Origin: Paguma larvata
Lineage: Eukaryota; Chordata; Mammalia; Carnivora; Viverridae
Assembly: GCA_030068075.1 (NCBI GenBank)
Contig: CM057836.1
Location: 67,989,788-68,053,787, forward strand
Length of the DNA stretch: 64,000 nucleotides
Direction of reading: 5' to 3'
Part shown: positions 47,060 to 60,290 of the stretch, piece by piece
How positions within the stretch are numbered: position 1 is the stretch's first letter
How the letters are laid out: each line of letters starts with the position of its first letter
Made by a program: the position numbers and the translations under genes
The notes under the pieces: model-generated
Databases searched by the model: none
What the model saw: the letters and a program-made list of their open reading frames with translations, nothing else
What the model was told of the DNA's origin: nothing

Positions 47060-47580
47060 TTTTAAACAGTTATGACATTTTAAATATTATTTAAAGGCAT
47101 TGGGTTTAGGTACTAGGGATATATTTGTGATTAGATGTGCCTGGTCCCTCCTTGTATAGAGTCGGTATTCTGTACAGACGTATAGAAGGTCAGACTACAA
47201 TATAGAATAATCAACACTAATGATAAAGTATATAAAATTCAGACTTAGGTACAGAAGGCCTCCCAAAGGGAGGATAAGACAGCCGAGATGAGACTTGAAT
47301 ATGGCTAGGAATTAACTAAGGCAACAGAAGGGAAAAGAGGAAAAGAGCATGTAAGAAGAGACTGTGCCTCATCTGGAGAGCTGAAAATAGTTTTAGGATT
47401 CATGGTACAGAGAGGACAAAATGGTGAAAGTGCCTTAATGCAGGCTACAAACTAAGCTTTGTGAATCTTGTAAGCCTGTTAAGGGGCAGGCAACTTACCT
47501 TTTGACAGACAGTAGGGTTACAAGAACAGGAAATAATATAAGATTATAATTTTAGAATAACTGCTGTGACTACAACAGTC
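47060..47580 (-). mobile_element. L2 LINE relic, minus strand
   Basis: TAGGTACTAGGGATATATTTGTG followed by GGCCTCCCAAAGGGAGGATAAG, CTTGTAAGCCTGTTAAGGGGCAGG and AACTGCTGTGACTACAACAG gives the reversed L2 3'UTR order. Diverged. Confidence 0.65.
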
Positions 47581-48574
47581 AATCTTGGGTGGAAAGCAGA
47601 ACTAGAAATAAATGTGCACCCAAATTAAGCTCCGTGACTGCCAATAGATGGACACATGTTTGGAAGAGTGTTAACTTCCACTATATCTAGAAATGCAAAG
47701 AAAAGTGTAGATTTGTTCTTGAGAAATAAGGAGAGGCCTAGAATTGAGTAATTAGGATATGGGTAGTCTAATTGTTGAATTGAGATGGAGAGAATGAGAA
47801 ATGGGAATGAAAAAGGAGAGCACACAGTGAAATCCAGAGCAAGATGGAGTTTGTGGATCCAGTTAACAGGAGTCATCAGAGGAACCAGGAGTGGCGAAAT
47901 GAATTTACCACCATAAATAAATTCGGCAAGTTTTGCAAAAAAAATGTAGGCATACGTGCATATTCTAGTGACTGTTCAGTATGGTTTATCTTTTGATGCA
48001 AAATGCATTAAGTTTCACCATCCTCTAAAATTAATATTCTTCAAGGCTTTACCCATTCCTTTGATTTTTGTTCCCATGCTTACAAACCTCACTTGTTTCT
48101 AACCCAGACTTCCAGTTATCTTGGCATAAGAAAAATACTTCTCTAGGTGGGTGAAGAAGTGATTCACCCAGTTAGTGATAGCCCTTTAATTTCAAATAAT
48201 ACATTTACATTACGATTTATAGGTGAGGGGAAAAAATAACAGGAAAGTGCTGTACTCCCAAATTTTTTTTAAACAAATGTTTATTTACAAAATCATATTC
48301 TTTAAAGTTACTTTCAGGAAACTTAATTTGCCAAAATGTTAGAAATGTTAAATGTTCTATAACATTTAAAATATGTATATTGTCATAGAATAAAATATCA
48401 ACTATGTCAATGGCATGCACAAAGAAAATAAAAAATACTGTCAAGATGGAGAGAGAAGGGCTGCAGAGAAACCAAAGACAGAAATAACCTGTATTGAAAG
48501 CAAATACTTTAGTGGCTGCTGTGTCTTTTTTAGGCTCAGGCATATTTCTTTTGTTTTCTCACCTAGAATCAATT

Positions 48575-48795
48575 TTATTTATTATTTTATTTTATTTTAT
48601 TATTTATTTTTATTTTTAGAGAGAGAGAAGGCATGAGTGGAGAGAGAGGGGAAGAGAGAGAATCCCAAGCAGGCTCTGTGCTCAGTGCAGAGCCTGATGC
48701 AGGGCTTGATTCCATGACTCTGAGATCATGACTCAACTGAAATCAAGAGTCAGATGAGTCAGATGTTTAACCCACTTAGCCACCCAAGGGCCCCA
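48575..48795 (-). mobile_element. CAN-SINE, minus strand, older subtype
   Basis: A (TTTTA)n-like tail complement, GAGAGAGAATCCCAAGCAGG, CAGTGCAGAGCCTGATGCAGG, CTGAGATCATGACTCAACTG, CCCACTTAGCCACCCAAGGGCCCC. The segment GAGTCAGATGAGTCAGATG contains a small local 9-bp duplication. Confidence 0.92.
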
Positions 48796-48799
48796 CATC

Positions 48800-50514
48800 A
48801 TTCCATTTTTTAGAAGCAAAGAAAATAACACTTCAAAAATTATATTTAATCATCTCTTATATATTATGTAATATTTCTGATGATGTGTCTACTTTTGTTT
48901 CCTTTTAATTTATAGAGAATTCTTACCTCTGTCTAGCCTATTTGGGTAGCTTTATTTCTAAGTATGCAGAAGAGACTTTTAGATTCATAACAAAACTCTT
49001 TATATGCACTGGAAAATGAATATGTTTTTCTTATGGAAAGTCATTTTAACAAATTCATCATTATAGGAATCTCTTACTTTGTATTTTGGAACACAAAAGC
49101 AGTGGTATTCTCTAGCAAATAAATCAAAACCTTCACAATATGTAGTTAGATTTTATTTTCTAGGAAGGCATGTCAGTTGATGAAAAGAGTACTTTCCTAG
49201 AAACACTACATTTTAATAGTGCTTCTAATTGTATCATAAAAGAGTTTTTTAGTGTACTGTGTCAGACAACATTTAAGAAATGCCATTAAATGTAAAATTT
49301 TATTTTTTCATATCAAGAATCAAATAAGACTGCTGCCTGTATTAAACAATAGTATGAATGGGAGATAGTATTTTATTTTTTATGTTCGCTCTGCCTGAAT
49401 TTTGATAAAGTTCAAATGTTCTGAGTGTATTATTGAAAAAAAAGAAAAGGTATGCCTAATTGATGTCCCTTTAAAGGAGCTTACTTAAAACTGGTGTAGG
49501 AGATCAAAGCCTAAGTGATTCATTCACTACAATTTTAATAAGTGTGTGTATCTGTTTTTATTTTAAGTACAGTATGGTGTAATAACGAAATTAAGTTTGC
49601 AGATAGAAGACCTGCAGATGCTCTTTTATTCAATTGCTGTTTTGGAAAGCCACCAACAAAATGATGTTCTAAGTTTGACTTTTGCTCCAGCTTGCATTTG
49701 AACTCTTGCTCATTAAAGTTCTAGCAATACAGCGCCTTTTCTAGGAAAACGACTTATCCTTTTGTTTGTTTGCTTTCACTAAATCTACCGTTGTGCATTT
49801 GTGGTTGGAACCATATGGAGGCAGTAAACTTGTCTTGAGCTTTACTCTGTTTAGCACACAAAGCATTCATTCAGTCCTGAGGATATGCTAAAACAAAACA
49901 CAAAACCTACTCATCCACCAAAGACCTTATAATCCTCTTTAACCCTCATCATACTTTCCAGTGTTTCTTTGGCTGTAATTTCTTGCATCCTTGCAAGTTC
50001 CAACTATATTGTTCTATGCCTTACTTTGAAATGATAATTTGTGCGTGGCCTAAAGTATCATAAGTTTTCCTGTGTCTGATATGGAAACAGAAAAGTGGGA
50101 GAGTAATTAATTCATAGCCACTGTATGTTTTCCAAGACTTCTCATCTTTTATAAGTAATGACCATTATTTTTAGTATTTAGTTTTGACCTGAAATTAATG
50201 AAGGAAATTGAGTTACTGAATTAAGGTTCAATTTTTCCTAAAGTATCTTTTGTAGTATTAAAATTAAGGAAATTAGGAATTTAAAAACAGATAAAAACAC
50301 CTTGTCTTTCTTATTTCTATTTCCTCATCGTTTCCATCCTATAGTAGGCATCTAGTCCTCAAACATAGGGCCCCATTTCCTGAGTCCTTTCATCTGTTTC
50401 CAAAAATAGTTGTGTTATATCTTTCCATCTTACTGTTTTTGACTCTACAATAGTAATGACATTAGCAACCTGAGAGATTGTAGGGATTTAATGAAATAAT
50501 TTTTGCTCTCAAAA
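48800..50514 (+). other. NRXN1 intron 2, nothing recognised
   Basis: AT-rich intronic DNA; no repeat, exon or RNA gene recognised. Confidence 0.45.
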
Positions 50515-51190
50515 AATATTTTCTTAGCTCTTGCTAGATGCTGTGTACTGTTGTAGATGCTAAGCCATATAAAAACAAAGCCCTGCTCTTAACAGATCTA
50601 TTCAGATGGTAAGGCAGGTGATAAAGAAAAAAATCAATCGCCTTATTACCTAATGTATTGTGTTGTCAGAAGACAGTAAGTGCTATCAAGAAAATTAAAC
50701 AGCAAGTGCATAGAGAATGGTTAAGGGGCGTTTTGATTCTAGGTTGGGTGATCATGTCAGGCCCTCTGAGAAGGTGACACCCGAGTAAACACAAAAAAGA
50801 AGCATGCAGTTCTAAGGTAAAACGCTGTATTGCACATGCAACAGGTCTGAGGTGGGAGTGTGCTTGAAAGCTTGGGGAGAACGTGGAGGCCAGAGTGATT
50901 GAACACAGTGAGCATAGCAGAGATTGAGAGAGAGATTGGGATGGTAACTGGGAGCCAGCTTACCTTGGATTTGACAGATCACAACATGAATTTAAATGTT
51001 AATCCTAAATCCGACAAGACACTATTGAAGTATTTGAAAAGGAGGTGTCATTATTTCTGTTCCAGCCACTCCAGAGAGAATAATTGTAGGGACTTAAGAG
51101 AGGGAGTAGAGGAACCATCCTATTGGCCAGATGTGATGATGGACTGCAGTGATAGTGGAGAAGGCGGGAAGAATTGGTCCATGTTAGTAT
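50515..51190 (-). mobile_element. L2 LINE relic, minus strand
   Basis: Reversed L2 3' end order: GCTAGATGCTGTGTACTGTTGTAGATGC, AAAGCCCTGCTCTTAACAG, GGCCCTCTGAGAAGGTGACA, CTTGGGGAGAACGTGGAGGCCAGAGTG, then a decayed distal part. A 128-codon plus-strand frame over its right half (50899-51285) is not a gene. Confidence 0.75.
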
Positions 51191-51439
51191 ATATTTTGAA
51201 AGCAGAGTGGACAGAATTTGCTGATGGTTTGTACAGCAGAGTGGGAGTGGAAGAACATAATCAGAGAAGACTCCAGAATGATTGACCAGAGTACCTGGAT
51301 AACTGGAGGGGCCATTTCCCGAAAGGAGGAACTCTGGGGAAGGAGCACTGAGTGTTGTACTTGCCACATAGTAGATGTGCAGTAAGCACTGCTTCTTTTC
51401 CCTCTTACTCGGCTGTGGTCCTCAGGCCCCATACATCCT

Positions 51440-51560
51440 CACTCCCAGTGACCTTTTATTCCAGAGTAAGCTCAGAGAAAGTAAGGGCCATACTGTCCAC
51501 TGAGTTTGCCACGTAATAGGAATTTGATAAATATTTATTAAATAAACAAATGCATAAGTG
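51440..51560 (+). mobile_element. L2/MIR-type 3' terminal fragment, plus strand
   Basis: CCAGAGTAAGCTCAGAGAAAGTAAGGGCC, GTTTGCCACGTAATAGGAATTTGATAAATATTTATTAAATAAACAAATG follows the shared L2 3' end (… CTCAATAAATATTTGTTGAATGAA). Confidence 0.6.
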
Positions 51561-54500
51561 AAAACAGTTATAGTGAACCAAAAAAAGATAAGGAAACCTG
51601 GATTAAAGAACCACCATGTGGTGTTTACCATTCTTCTTCAACTCTGGGTCCTGTGCTAGCAAATTGCACAAAGGGGTAATATCAGTGATGGGATCTACAG
51701 TCATGCAGGCAAAATGGTTTAGTGTTCTTCGGGATTAAGCTTTTGGAAACATACTTTGCTGCAGCAGTTAAGCTCCTGCTTGTAAGCCTTTTTTGCAGAA
51801 TATATTTTCAACAAGATAATGGATATGTTAGTTTTAGTTTTAATTTTCTGGGAATCCCTTGCTCTCGTCATCTTATCTTGAGACATTTTTGTATTCACTT
51901 ATCAACTACTAAATATGTTCTAAGAACTGGAGTTCTAACACTTGGCTATCGACATTTCATTCATTGATTTCTTAATTAATTTTATAAATATATATTGTAT
52001 TGATAGTGTACTATATGTGGGAAAGAAGGTCCTTGTTTGAAGGAGTCCCCACTGTCGTAGTTTATGTATTGTAAAAAAGTTTGTAAAATACTTTGAAATA
52101 CCAGAAATTTTCCTACAGGATATTAAAATATGTTTCTGTCATCAATATCACTTTACTGTAGACTTATTTTCTAATAATAACATTAATAGTTTTTTAATGG
52201 AGCATTTAAATATGTGGCAGGCATATTTTAAACACACTACATACACATCCTCATGCACTCATGTACTTAATAGCATTTATCTAAGTCGTGTCCAGCCAAA
52301 GTTCCTTTTTGAAAATCTATTAGAATCAAACATGATAAGAGGTGAATGAAATTCATTGTCTCTGAAGTAGTAAAACAATATGATTCATGAATAAACGAAT
52401 GCAAATCCTTTTAGGATGTCCATTAATGTAAAAGGCAATTTGAATGTGAGAGATTTTCCTGGGATGCTACAGGAGAAATGGCTCCTGCCTATCAGCATCC
52501 TGTTGGCAGTGGCGTTCAGGTTAGCCCCGGAGGTCTTAGCAGTAGAATGAGAACATTCATTTAAACACAGTTGAAATATGTCTGACCTTAGTGTTTTCTC
52601 TGTGCATGTGTTTTGGTGAGTAACAGTTTGTTGCATATCAGTATTGTTTGTGTCTAATAAACTTACTGAGGTTTTTGGACAAAATGCCTGATGTAAAATA
52701 TTTGTATTATAGTTAATGAGCAGGATGAAAGAACGAAGCAATGAAATAGCATGGGAATTTTCATCAGTTGGAAAGATTCCTTAGTGTAAGTTCCAAACTA
52801 GACTTTGCTTTTTTGTAAAGCACATTTTCTTCTGGTCCTCTCTTTTGATTTCATCTCTCATAAAATTTCAGAAATCTTCCTAGCACTTCATAATAAAAAT
52901 ACATGTAAGTGTATAACCAATCCATGTTTTATTTAAGTAATTATGTTCATTATATGTTTGACTTCAGAATATTGCTCAGGATGTCTCAAATAAAGTGTTT
53001 CCCATTGATATATTAAAACCTGGGAGATATTTCCCTGGAGAAAAATTGGTTCCCTAAATTGAAAAAAAAACTATTTAAAAAAACAGTATTTAAAGAAATT
53101 GTGATGAATTTCTATGCACAATATACAAACTTCATGATACATTTCATATGTTTTGTTGCAACTTTTAAAACTTCATGATCCAGAAATAAAGGAGACAGAT
53201 AGTCCTTATCAATTCATTTCTCTTAAATGCAACCTACAAGGTAGGTAATTATAACTGGGATGAAGAAACTCCACTTCTGTGCTAGCCCAGTCATGATGCT
53301 CACTCTCTACTTTTCTGGGTTTGGTAAAGCGTTGATCATGGAAAGATTTTAAATATCAAGGGAATCTGTGAAAAGTGGGATTTAACTGGAAGATAACATC
53401 AAAGAAGGCTAGACTGGTTCCTCACTGACTCCTAGCTCAGTCAGTTAGTTACCTAGAACTTTGCTTTTGTACATCCCATCTTTGAGATGAGGAATTTGCC
53501 CTGGGCAATTTCTAAGATTTTGTTTTTCTAGCTCAGAATCCTGAAGCTATTGGTTTGATGAAGGCCAGAAGCCAGGTTAATTCATATCTGGAATGTGAAA
53601 TGAAGTTTTGTGGTTCTTATTCCAGGGCTGTTTTCCATTATCACTACTATATTTGACACTAATTAAATATGTGAAAAATGAATACATATGTACATGTAAG
53701 CATAAATACAGCATGCATGCAAGATTTAAGTCGATTTGAACTAGTCTTGTGCTTACTCTAGATGATTCAGCTTGTTAGGCAAAAGGCCTAAATTCAGTCC
53801 ACCTTCTCTTCATCCCAGTTCACCAATTTCCATCTAGGTTTTCCTGGAAGAAGTTGTGAAATGATGGTTTCCATGAAGTGAATGTTCTTTAAGCAGAGTA
53901 CATACACAGTTGTAGCATTGTGCCATAAAAAATACAGATTAAAAAAAAATGTTACCACCATTTTCCTCCCGCAGACTGTCCATTTATCATCTTTCCGGAG
54001 AAGTGATTTTTTTATTTTCCCTATCCTCATTTTAGTTATGGGACCTTATTATTTCTAAGATATCTGCTTATAGAACCTGTTCACTCTTTATTGTCAAAGT
54101 CATATGTATATCCACATACCCAAGACTTCCTTCTGTCATAGCCGTATTTAGCAATGCATAGACTCAGAAGAACATAACCTATTTAAATGCTTATCTACTA
54201 AAATCATCTAAATTTTTTAGAAACCTAGAAGTTATTACCTCTAAGGTCCCTTCCTATGGTGAGACATTGGACCTGGACGACGGCGAGGAGATTAAAGCAA
54301 GCAGGGCTTTATAGCAGCCGAGGCCTTTGCTTAGTCACACAAGAATTATTGCTGTGAATCTCTGAGCTGGCCTACTCTATATAAAGCCAGGACATGTCTG
54401 CAGACACATTTATTCTTGACTGAAAGATAAACTACTAGATGGGATGCAGAATTTATTTAAAATCTAGTGACCCCTTCCAAGATTCTCCTATTTTCAAATA

Positions 54501-55466
54501 TAGTCTCTCAGGTGTAGGCACCTCTGAACTCTTAACTTTTCTCTCCACTTACTCATGTTGTGACATTGGGGTAGTAATTATTCCTCTCTGTGTCTCCGTG
54601 TTATCATCTGGAAAACTAGAAGGTGGGGCCAAATGACCTCTGTGATGCTTTTCACCTTGAGAATTCATTATTTCCCTGCTTACACCATTTTATCAGCCCT
54701 TAAAGAATGTAGCTGTCCCCCAAATTGATAATAAGTGACATACTGATTGATAGATTAGGCCTCAGTAAATGCTCCCATCAATGTATTTCTTTTCCCATGA
54801 TTCTTTATATTCAAGATTATTACTCCATATTTATCTGTAACTGAGTGCAAATACTTTTCTTCAAGCTCGAGTGAACTTTAATATTTAAAACTGAAAATCA
54901 TATTGAGAAGGAATTTTGAAGAAAAGAATAAAAAGCCCAATATAACTGCATCACTGTTCATATTTAGTTACCAAGTAAGGTGCAGGTTTTTTGCATTCTG
55001 TGCTTGCTGTAGCTTTCATGGAGTTAATTTTGCAGTTGGTGTTCCTTGTATGTAATCTAAAATGCTATTTTCAATTTACACTTTTTAGAAACTCAGATGC
55101 GTATATTACATATGTAATTTGCATTGTAACATTGGTAATTATCTGTTGATATTTATTGAGCATTTTATGGATGCACGGCACTCACCTAATGCATTTTCCA
55201 GCGGTGAACTGCATCTAAATTAGTAATATTCCTATGGAAGGGACAATTTAAAATTTATTTCTCTGGTTATGATGAGGTTTGTCGCAGAGTAGATGCAAGC
55301 TTAGGTCTTCGGCTTACACTTTCTGCTTTGCCTCTTTGGCTGTTCCTTTTCCCTGTAGAAGAAAATCTTGATAAACTCTGAAAATGTGGGGGTCTGTGCA
55401 AACCTGAATGCTTTTTACTAGAGATCAAGTACAGTTGGGAATCTGAGTGTAAGTTTAATCCGTATT

Positions 55467-55505
<39 letters not shown>

Positions 55506-57354
55506 ATTAGTGAAACTTAGTACTTAAGAGATTCTAAATCCAAGATGCCTGGGTCCAATTCTATGGAAGCAATCAGGTTATCAGTCTTCTCACCTGGGCC
55601 AGGAGACAGTGACAGTTCCTATCTTGAAAAAAGGCAGTAAATGATGAATGTGAAAAGCTTCTAGCTGTGTCTAGCACAAAGAACATGGTAAGGAAAACCT
55701 AAAACTTGTTTGTTAGATTTTGTTGTGCATTCTGGGAATCAAAATGGGTGTTCTGGGAAGATGAGTTAGAATAGTGAAGGTAGGGATGTGGAGAGGTGTT
55801 GAAGGTTAAAACATGCACTAGTTAAATAAATGACAAACGTTTGTAAGATGCTTGGGTTTCCCTTTTCAACGTGATAGTGGATGCCTTTCCTCATACCTGG
55901 AGATGGCTTGGATAAACAGAGAAGGATGTTCTGTATAAAATTATTGTTGTAAAGAATCCTTTGCAAATAGTGTATTCAGGAACTTACTGTGAATCATAAG
56001 ATGGTCTATGGAACAGTCTTTGTAATGTGAATCTAAAATTGTCCTTGCATTCCACCTACATAGCATTTTACAGGAATGAGGCACATTTTGTCATGAACTA
56101 TAAGCGTGCAAGGAGCTTTTGTGGTGAAGATGGCAAAGAATTTGGGTGATGGTCTGGGAAATCAAAAGAATAATGATAAGTTGGAGAATTAAGCCTTGAT
56201 TAATAGAATAAAGTTAGATTGAAACAAAGATTCAGCCACCGACTAATAAAGGGAATAAAGGGAAGGTTTGAAGAACTGAGGTAATGAAAATATAAAAGAA
56301 CAAATCTAAGGACCAAAGGGAGCCACAAATGAAAGATAAGGAAGCAAGTTAGTACCACATTTTGTATGTGATAAAAATCTTGAGTAGTGTTTTATGGTGG
56401 GAAGAGCCCTGGACTCATCATATAAATGTGCATATGGTGTACATTATTTGGGCTTCCATTGTCATTTAGTGAGATGAAAGAATTAGAACATCTTTCTTTA
56501 TGTTGTCTTATAATCTAATTACCCTGAGATGAGTTTTCCTTGTAAACAATTAATATGTAACTGTTTTCTCCCATAACCATCATTTACCTTTTCTTATTAA
56601 AGGTGCTTATTTCTAGTATATGAATATTTTACATACTTTCCCATTAATGTCTTTTTTTTTCTCCCTGCTCCTTGTATGTCCTCTGTTTGGAGTTTCTTGA
56701 ATGTGTTAGTTTTAGGTCATTAGAGAGGGCTTCATTTATGTAGCTTTTGGTCATAAAAAAAATCAGTTATTCTGTAAAATCACACACTTCATAAATTCTG
56801 TTTTATACTGCTGTACCTATACTCTTGGGAAAAACTTCCAAAGATATTCATTTGCAATTAACCCATATGTTATGTTGATCTATCTGTCTTTTCTAATAGT
56901 CCACCCTTTTTAAAATCATCCCCAGAAACTTTTCTGGCCACATGCTTCTAAAGAAACATGAATAGTTTCTAGACTATGTGAAAAAGAAAAGCAATCGTAA
57001 GAAAGACTAAGAAACAGACTGAGTGGTTCCTAGGTGAGTATACCAAACACAAAGAGATTGAAGGAGAGGCGAAGTATATTGAATTTCTTTCTCATTAAAC
57101 CAGCTTCCTGATTTTCATTATATCTTCTCCTTAATCCTCCGGGGGCCTCCTTGATTTCTTTCAGGTCTAGCTGACAGCTTATTTTTATAATAGGTAGCAT
57201 TCTGGCTCCAGTGAGCTGTGCCTTTTATAAGCACTGAGCCTGTTTTGGGCCCCTCAGATTCACTGATGTGCCAAGTGTTGTTTCCTACTCTATGCCTACT
57301 GTGTGCCAGGTAAGGATGGAGTTGGCCTTTTAAAGTCCTATTGTGTACAGCTAA
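51561..57354 (+). other. NRXN1 intron 2, long stretch mostly unassigned
   Basis: About 5.8 kb with no CAN-SINE and no clear L1. A short (TG)n is at 55470-55503. A small CpG-containing patch GACCTGGACGACGGCGAGGA at about 54269-54288 stands out from AT-rich surroundings. Weak MIR-like wording occurs near 56400-56500. No exon or RNA gene recognised. Confidence 0.45.
55470..55503 (+). repeat. (TG)n microsatellite
   Basis: About 17 GT/TG units. Confidence 0.95.
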
Positions 57355-57560
57355 AGAAATCTTTCAGGACAGAGTGTTTACATTTAAATCCTTTAGCTGG
57401 CTATCTTTGTGAGCTTGCACAAGGTTATTTGAGTTCTATAATCTCTGTTTTCTGTAAAATGCAGATAGTGTTTATATCTAATTCACTAGTTGGTTGGGGA
57501 ATTACAGAAATCACATGTGATTTTACCACTCATATTCATTAACACTAGTTATGTTAGCTA
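57355..57560 (+). mobile_element. MIR fragment, plus strand
   Basis: TTTAAATCCTTTAGCTGGCTATCTTTGTGAGC, TCTGTTTTCTGTAAAATGCAGATAG follow the MIR plus-strand core (… CTGTGTGACCTTGGGCAAG … CTGTAAAATGGGGATA). Diverged. Confidence 0.6.
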
Positions 57561-59399
57561 GTATTTGGAAAATGTGTATATAATACGAAGCAAAACAGTA
57601 ATATTGATGGGTACCTTCATCCACCCTGGGTGCCTTCTTATTGGAGGCCATTGGGTATTCATTGGTCATTATTTGGTTGAAGGATCAGATTCAGATATTG
57701 AGCAGTTTCTGGTTATAAGTATATAGAATAAAAGCTGACATCTTGCTGAGAATTTCATCAATAGAAATAGCAGTCAAGTTTATTCATTTTCTCTTTCCCT
57801 TTGTTCCTCAGTTGATTTGGTGACAGTTCCTCATGAAGACTGAGAGAAGACAGGTTAGGTTCTGAAGTATTATCCTACCTTCTTTTGGACTGAGACTTAT
57901 GCTTTTAGGCTGAAAGATTCATACATTCGCACTCTTGATACAGACTTTTCCTTTTTAGCCATTTATGATATAAATAAAAGTAGGTAGAATGTTTGGAAAG
58001 AAGTGGCAGAAATTCCAGAGCAGCCACCAGTTGGGGAAGCATTTCCAATGGAATCCTTTATTGAAACTGAAGTTACAAGAATGAAATTAACAATTAAAAG
58101 CTTGTATTGTACTGGTGTCTTTTAATACTTTGTATTGTAAAAGCTATTTTTATTTCAGAAGAATACGCATCTTGAATCCATTCCTAAGACATTAGAGAAG
58201 CTGTTTTATTTTTGAAATTTAATATGTAGTTAATGCCAGACTATTTTTTAGTCCTGTTTTCCGAGTCTTTCTCCTTTCTCATAGATACGTGGAAAGGGCA
58301 TGCAAGAATGAATGAGAACTAGAAAGAACAGGCAAAGCATTAGTATAGGAGTGAAGATATTGTGAAAGGCAACATGTTCTGACAGTTTAAGAAGCTATTG
58401 TAGTAATATCATAGTTTTGAATAGATTAGGAAGAACACACAGCAGAAAGTCTGTTTGCCTAGGCTTCCTATTACAGTCAGCTCTCCATTCTCACGAGCGT
58501 CTATGTCAGTGAGATGCTACAGCTGGATTTTTCTTTTCACCCTTAGGGATAACCTATTTAGGAGGTACTCTTTGCAGAAAGTGAAAGAGGGAAGGTCAAA
58601 AGGAATATCACATTCCCCTCATTTTTAAAAATTACAGATATTTGTGGATGGCTTGGTATGTCTTACTTAATTCTAATATTCACTAAATGTGTGTCTTAAG
58701 GATTTATTTCCCCACTTCACAGTAGAAAAATGAAATAGAGAAGCTTAAAGCTTACTGAGGACAACAAATAACCTGCTGTTTCATTGAGAGAAAAAACTAA
58801 GTCTGTCACATTCAGTAATGTATTTCCAGGTTCTAATATGGCACACACAGCAGATGGTCAAGAAGTATTTTGCTGAATGAATGTATGAATACATGAAGAA
58901 AAGAATAAATAAATACATGAATGATGATAGATCCAGAACACAGACCCAGTTCTTTTGGGTTTCCCAAAGTGTATATTTCCCTATTCCTATTCTGTGCTAT
59001 CTCCATTTATACATATCCCAAAGAAGAAGCAGAGAGTTTGAGAAATGTTGAGGTGTCATCCTGGGAAAGCTTGTTCTTTAGGACACTCTCCGCACCTTGG
59101 GCAGCATGTGAGCATGTGATCTGGGTTAGAGCCCGCGGGAGAAAAAGGAAGTTAGCCAGGTGTTGGGAGAAAAGAAATCACATTTTTACATAGGATCCAG
59201 AGAAGAATGCCGGTCCAAATGTAAACTGGAAAAGGTTTAAGAGTAGAGAGGAGAGATAAGAGAAGTGGAAGTCTGTGTCTCTACTTGATGACAGAATCAA
59301 AAAACATTAAGGCCTGCAGATTCCCCTCAGTATACAGGCAGAACATTAAGTTTTCCATTAAGTATTCTTTCTTCATAAGACAAGGGACAAAGAATTTGA
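57561..59399 (+). other. NRXN1 intron 2, weak repeat traces only
   Basis: Possible MIR/L2 wording at 58650-58890 (CCCCACTTCACAGTAGAAAAATG; GTATTTTGCTGAATGAATGTATGAATAC), too diverged to delimit. A 90-codon frame at 58921-59193 has no domain or splice context. Confidence 0.4.
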
Positions 59400-59509
59400 A
59401 AGAACATTTAAATATATATATATGTAAATATATATATATTATCTTAAAAATATATATATAAGATATACAAATATCTTTAAACATTTAAATATATATATGT
59501 GTATATATA

Positions 59510-59510
<1 letters not shown>

Positions 59511-59544
<34 letters not shown>

Positions 59545-59685
59545 CAGGCAGGCAGAGAGAGAATTTTAACCAGACTCCATGCCCAGCACAAAGCCTGACA
59601 TGGGGCCTGATCCCACAACCATGAGATCATGTCTGACTGGAAATCAAGAGTTGGCTACTCAACCACTGAACCTTCCAGGTGCCCC
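59511..59685 (-). mobile_element. CAN-SINE, minus strand, with TA/GA expansions
   Basis: (GA)n at 59515-59543, GGCAGGCAGGCAGAGAGAG, CCAGACTCCATGCCCAGCAC, CCATGAGATCATGTCTGACTGG, CCACTGAACCTTCCAGGTGCCCC. A TA-rich block at about 59410-59510 precedes it on the tail side, with a repeated ACATTTAAATATATATAT motif at about 59404 and 59480. Confidence 0.88.
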
Positions 59686-60049
59686 ATGCATATTTTTTGA
59701 AACTAGATTTAAAAAGTGTTTGTAATAAGAGTTGAGGGCATTGCAAATAAAACTTCACATATTTCAAAATATTCTGTTTATAAGATGCTTCTTACTGACC
59801 ATTCCTCCAATTAGGAAAATTTGGCATAATTTTATAATATCTTAAAAACACTGAATTAAAAGAAAAAAGGAAGAGAGAATTCTCTGAGGACCTCATTTCC
59901 TGACTTTTGAGAAAAAGAGAAATCAATGAAAAAGAAAGGGAAGAAAAGGTGAAAAAATTAGATAAAGAAATTAAAAGATAAGGAAGGAAGGTATTAAAAG
60001 AGGGAAAGATAAGAAACTGGGGCAAGAGAAATATTAATGAAGATCATCT

Positions 60050-60290
60050 ATGTGTGATGAGTGCTTGCTATTTACCAGTTACTGTGGCGAGAATTTATAT
60101 GGATAATCTAATTTAATCTTTACATCAACCTAATGGAGTAGATACTGTTATTGCTTCCATTTTGCAGGAGGGAAAACTTGTTTTAGGCAGGATACATAAT
60201 TTGGGCAACCTCACATAGCTGATAAATGGGAGTAACAGCATTTGCAAATCAGGTGCAGCTGCTGCTAAAGCCTGAGCTTTGATTTCCTGC
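60050..60290 (-). mobile_element. MIR, minus strand
   Basis: GAGTGCTTGCTATTTACCAGTTACTG, AATCTAATTTAATCTTTACATCAACC, TTCCATTTTGCAGGAGGGAAAAC, CCTCACATAGCTGATAAATGGGAG: full-length-like minus-strand MIR. Confidence 0.85.

Noticed and set aside
50899..51285. 128-codon plus-strand open frame
   Set aside because: Lies over an L2 relic in opposite orientation and beyond; no domain, splice signals or codon bias seen.
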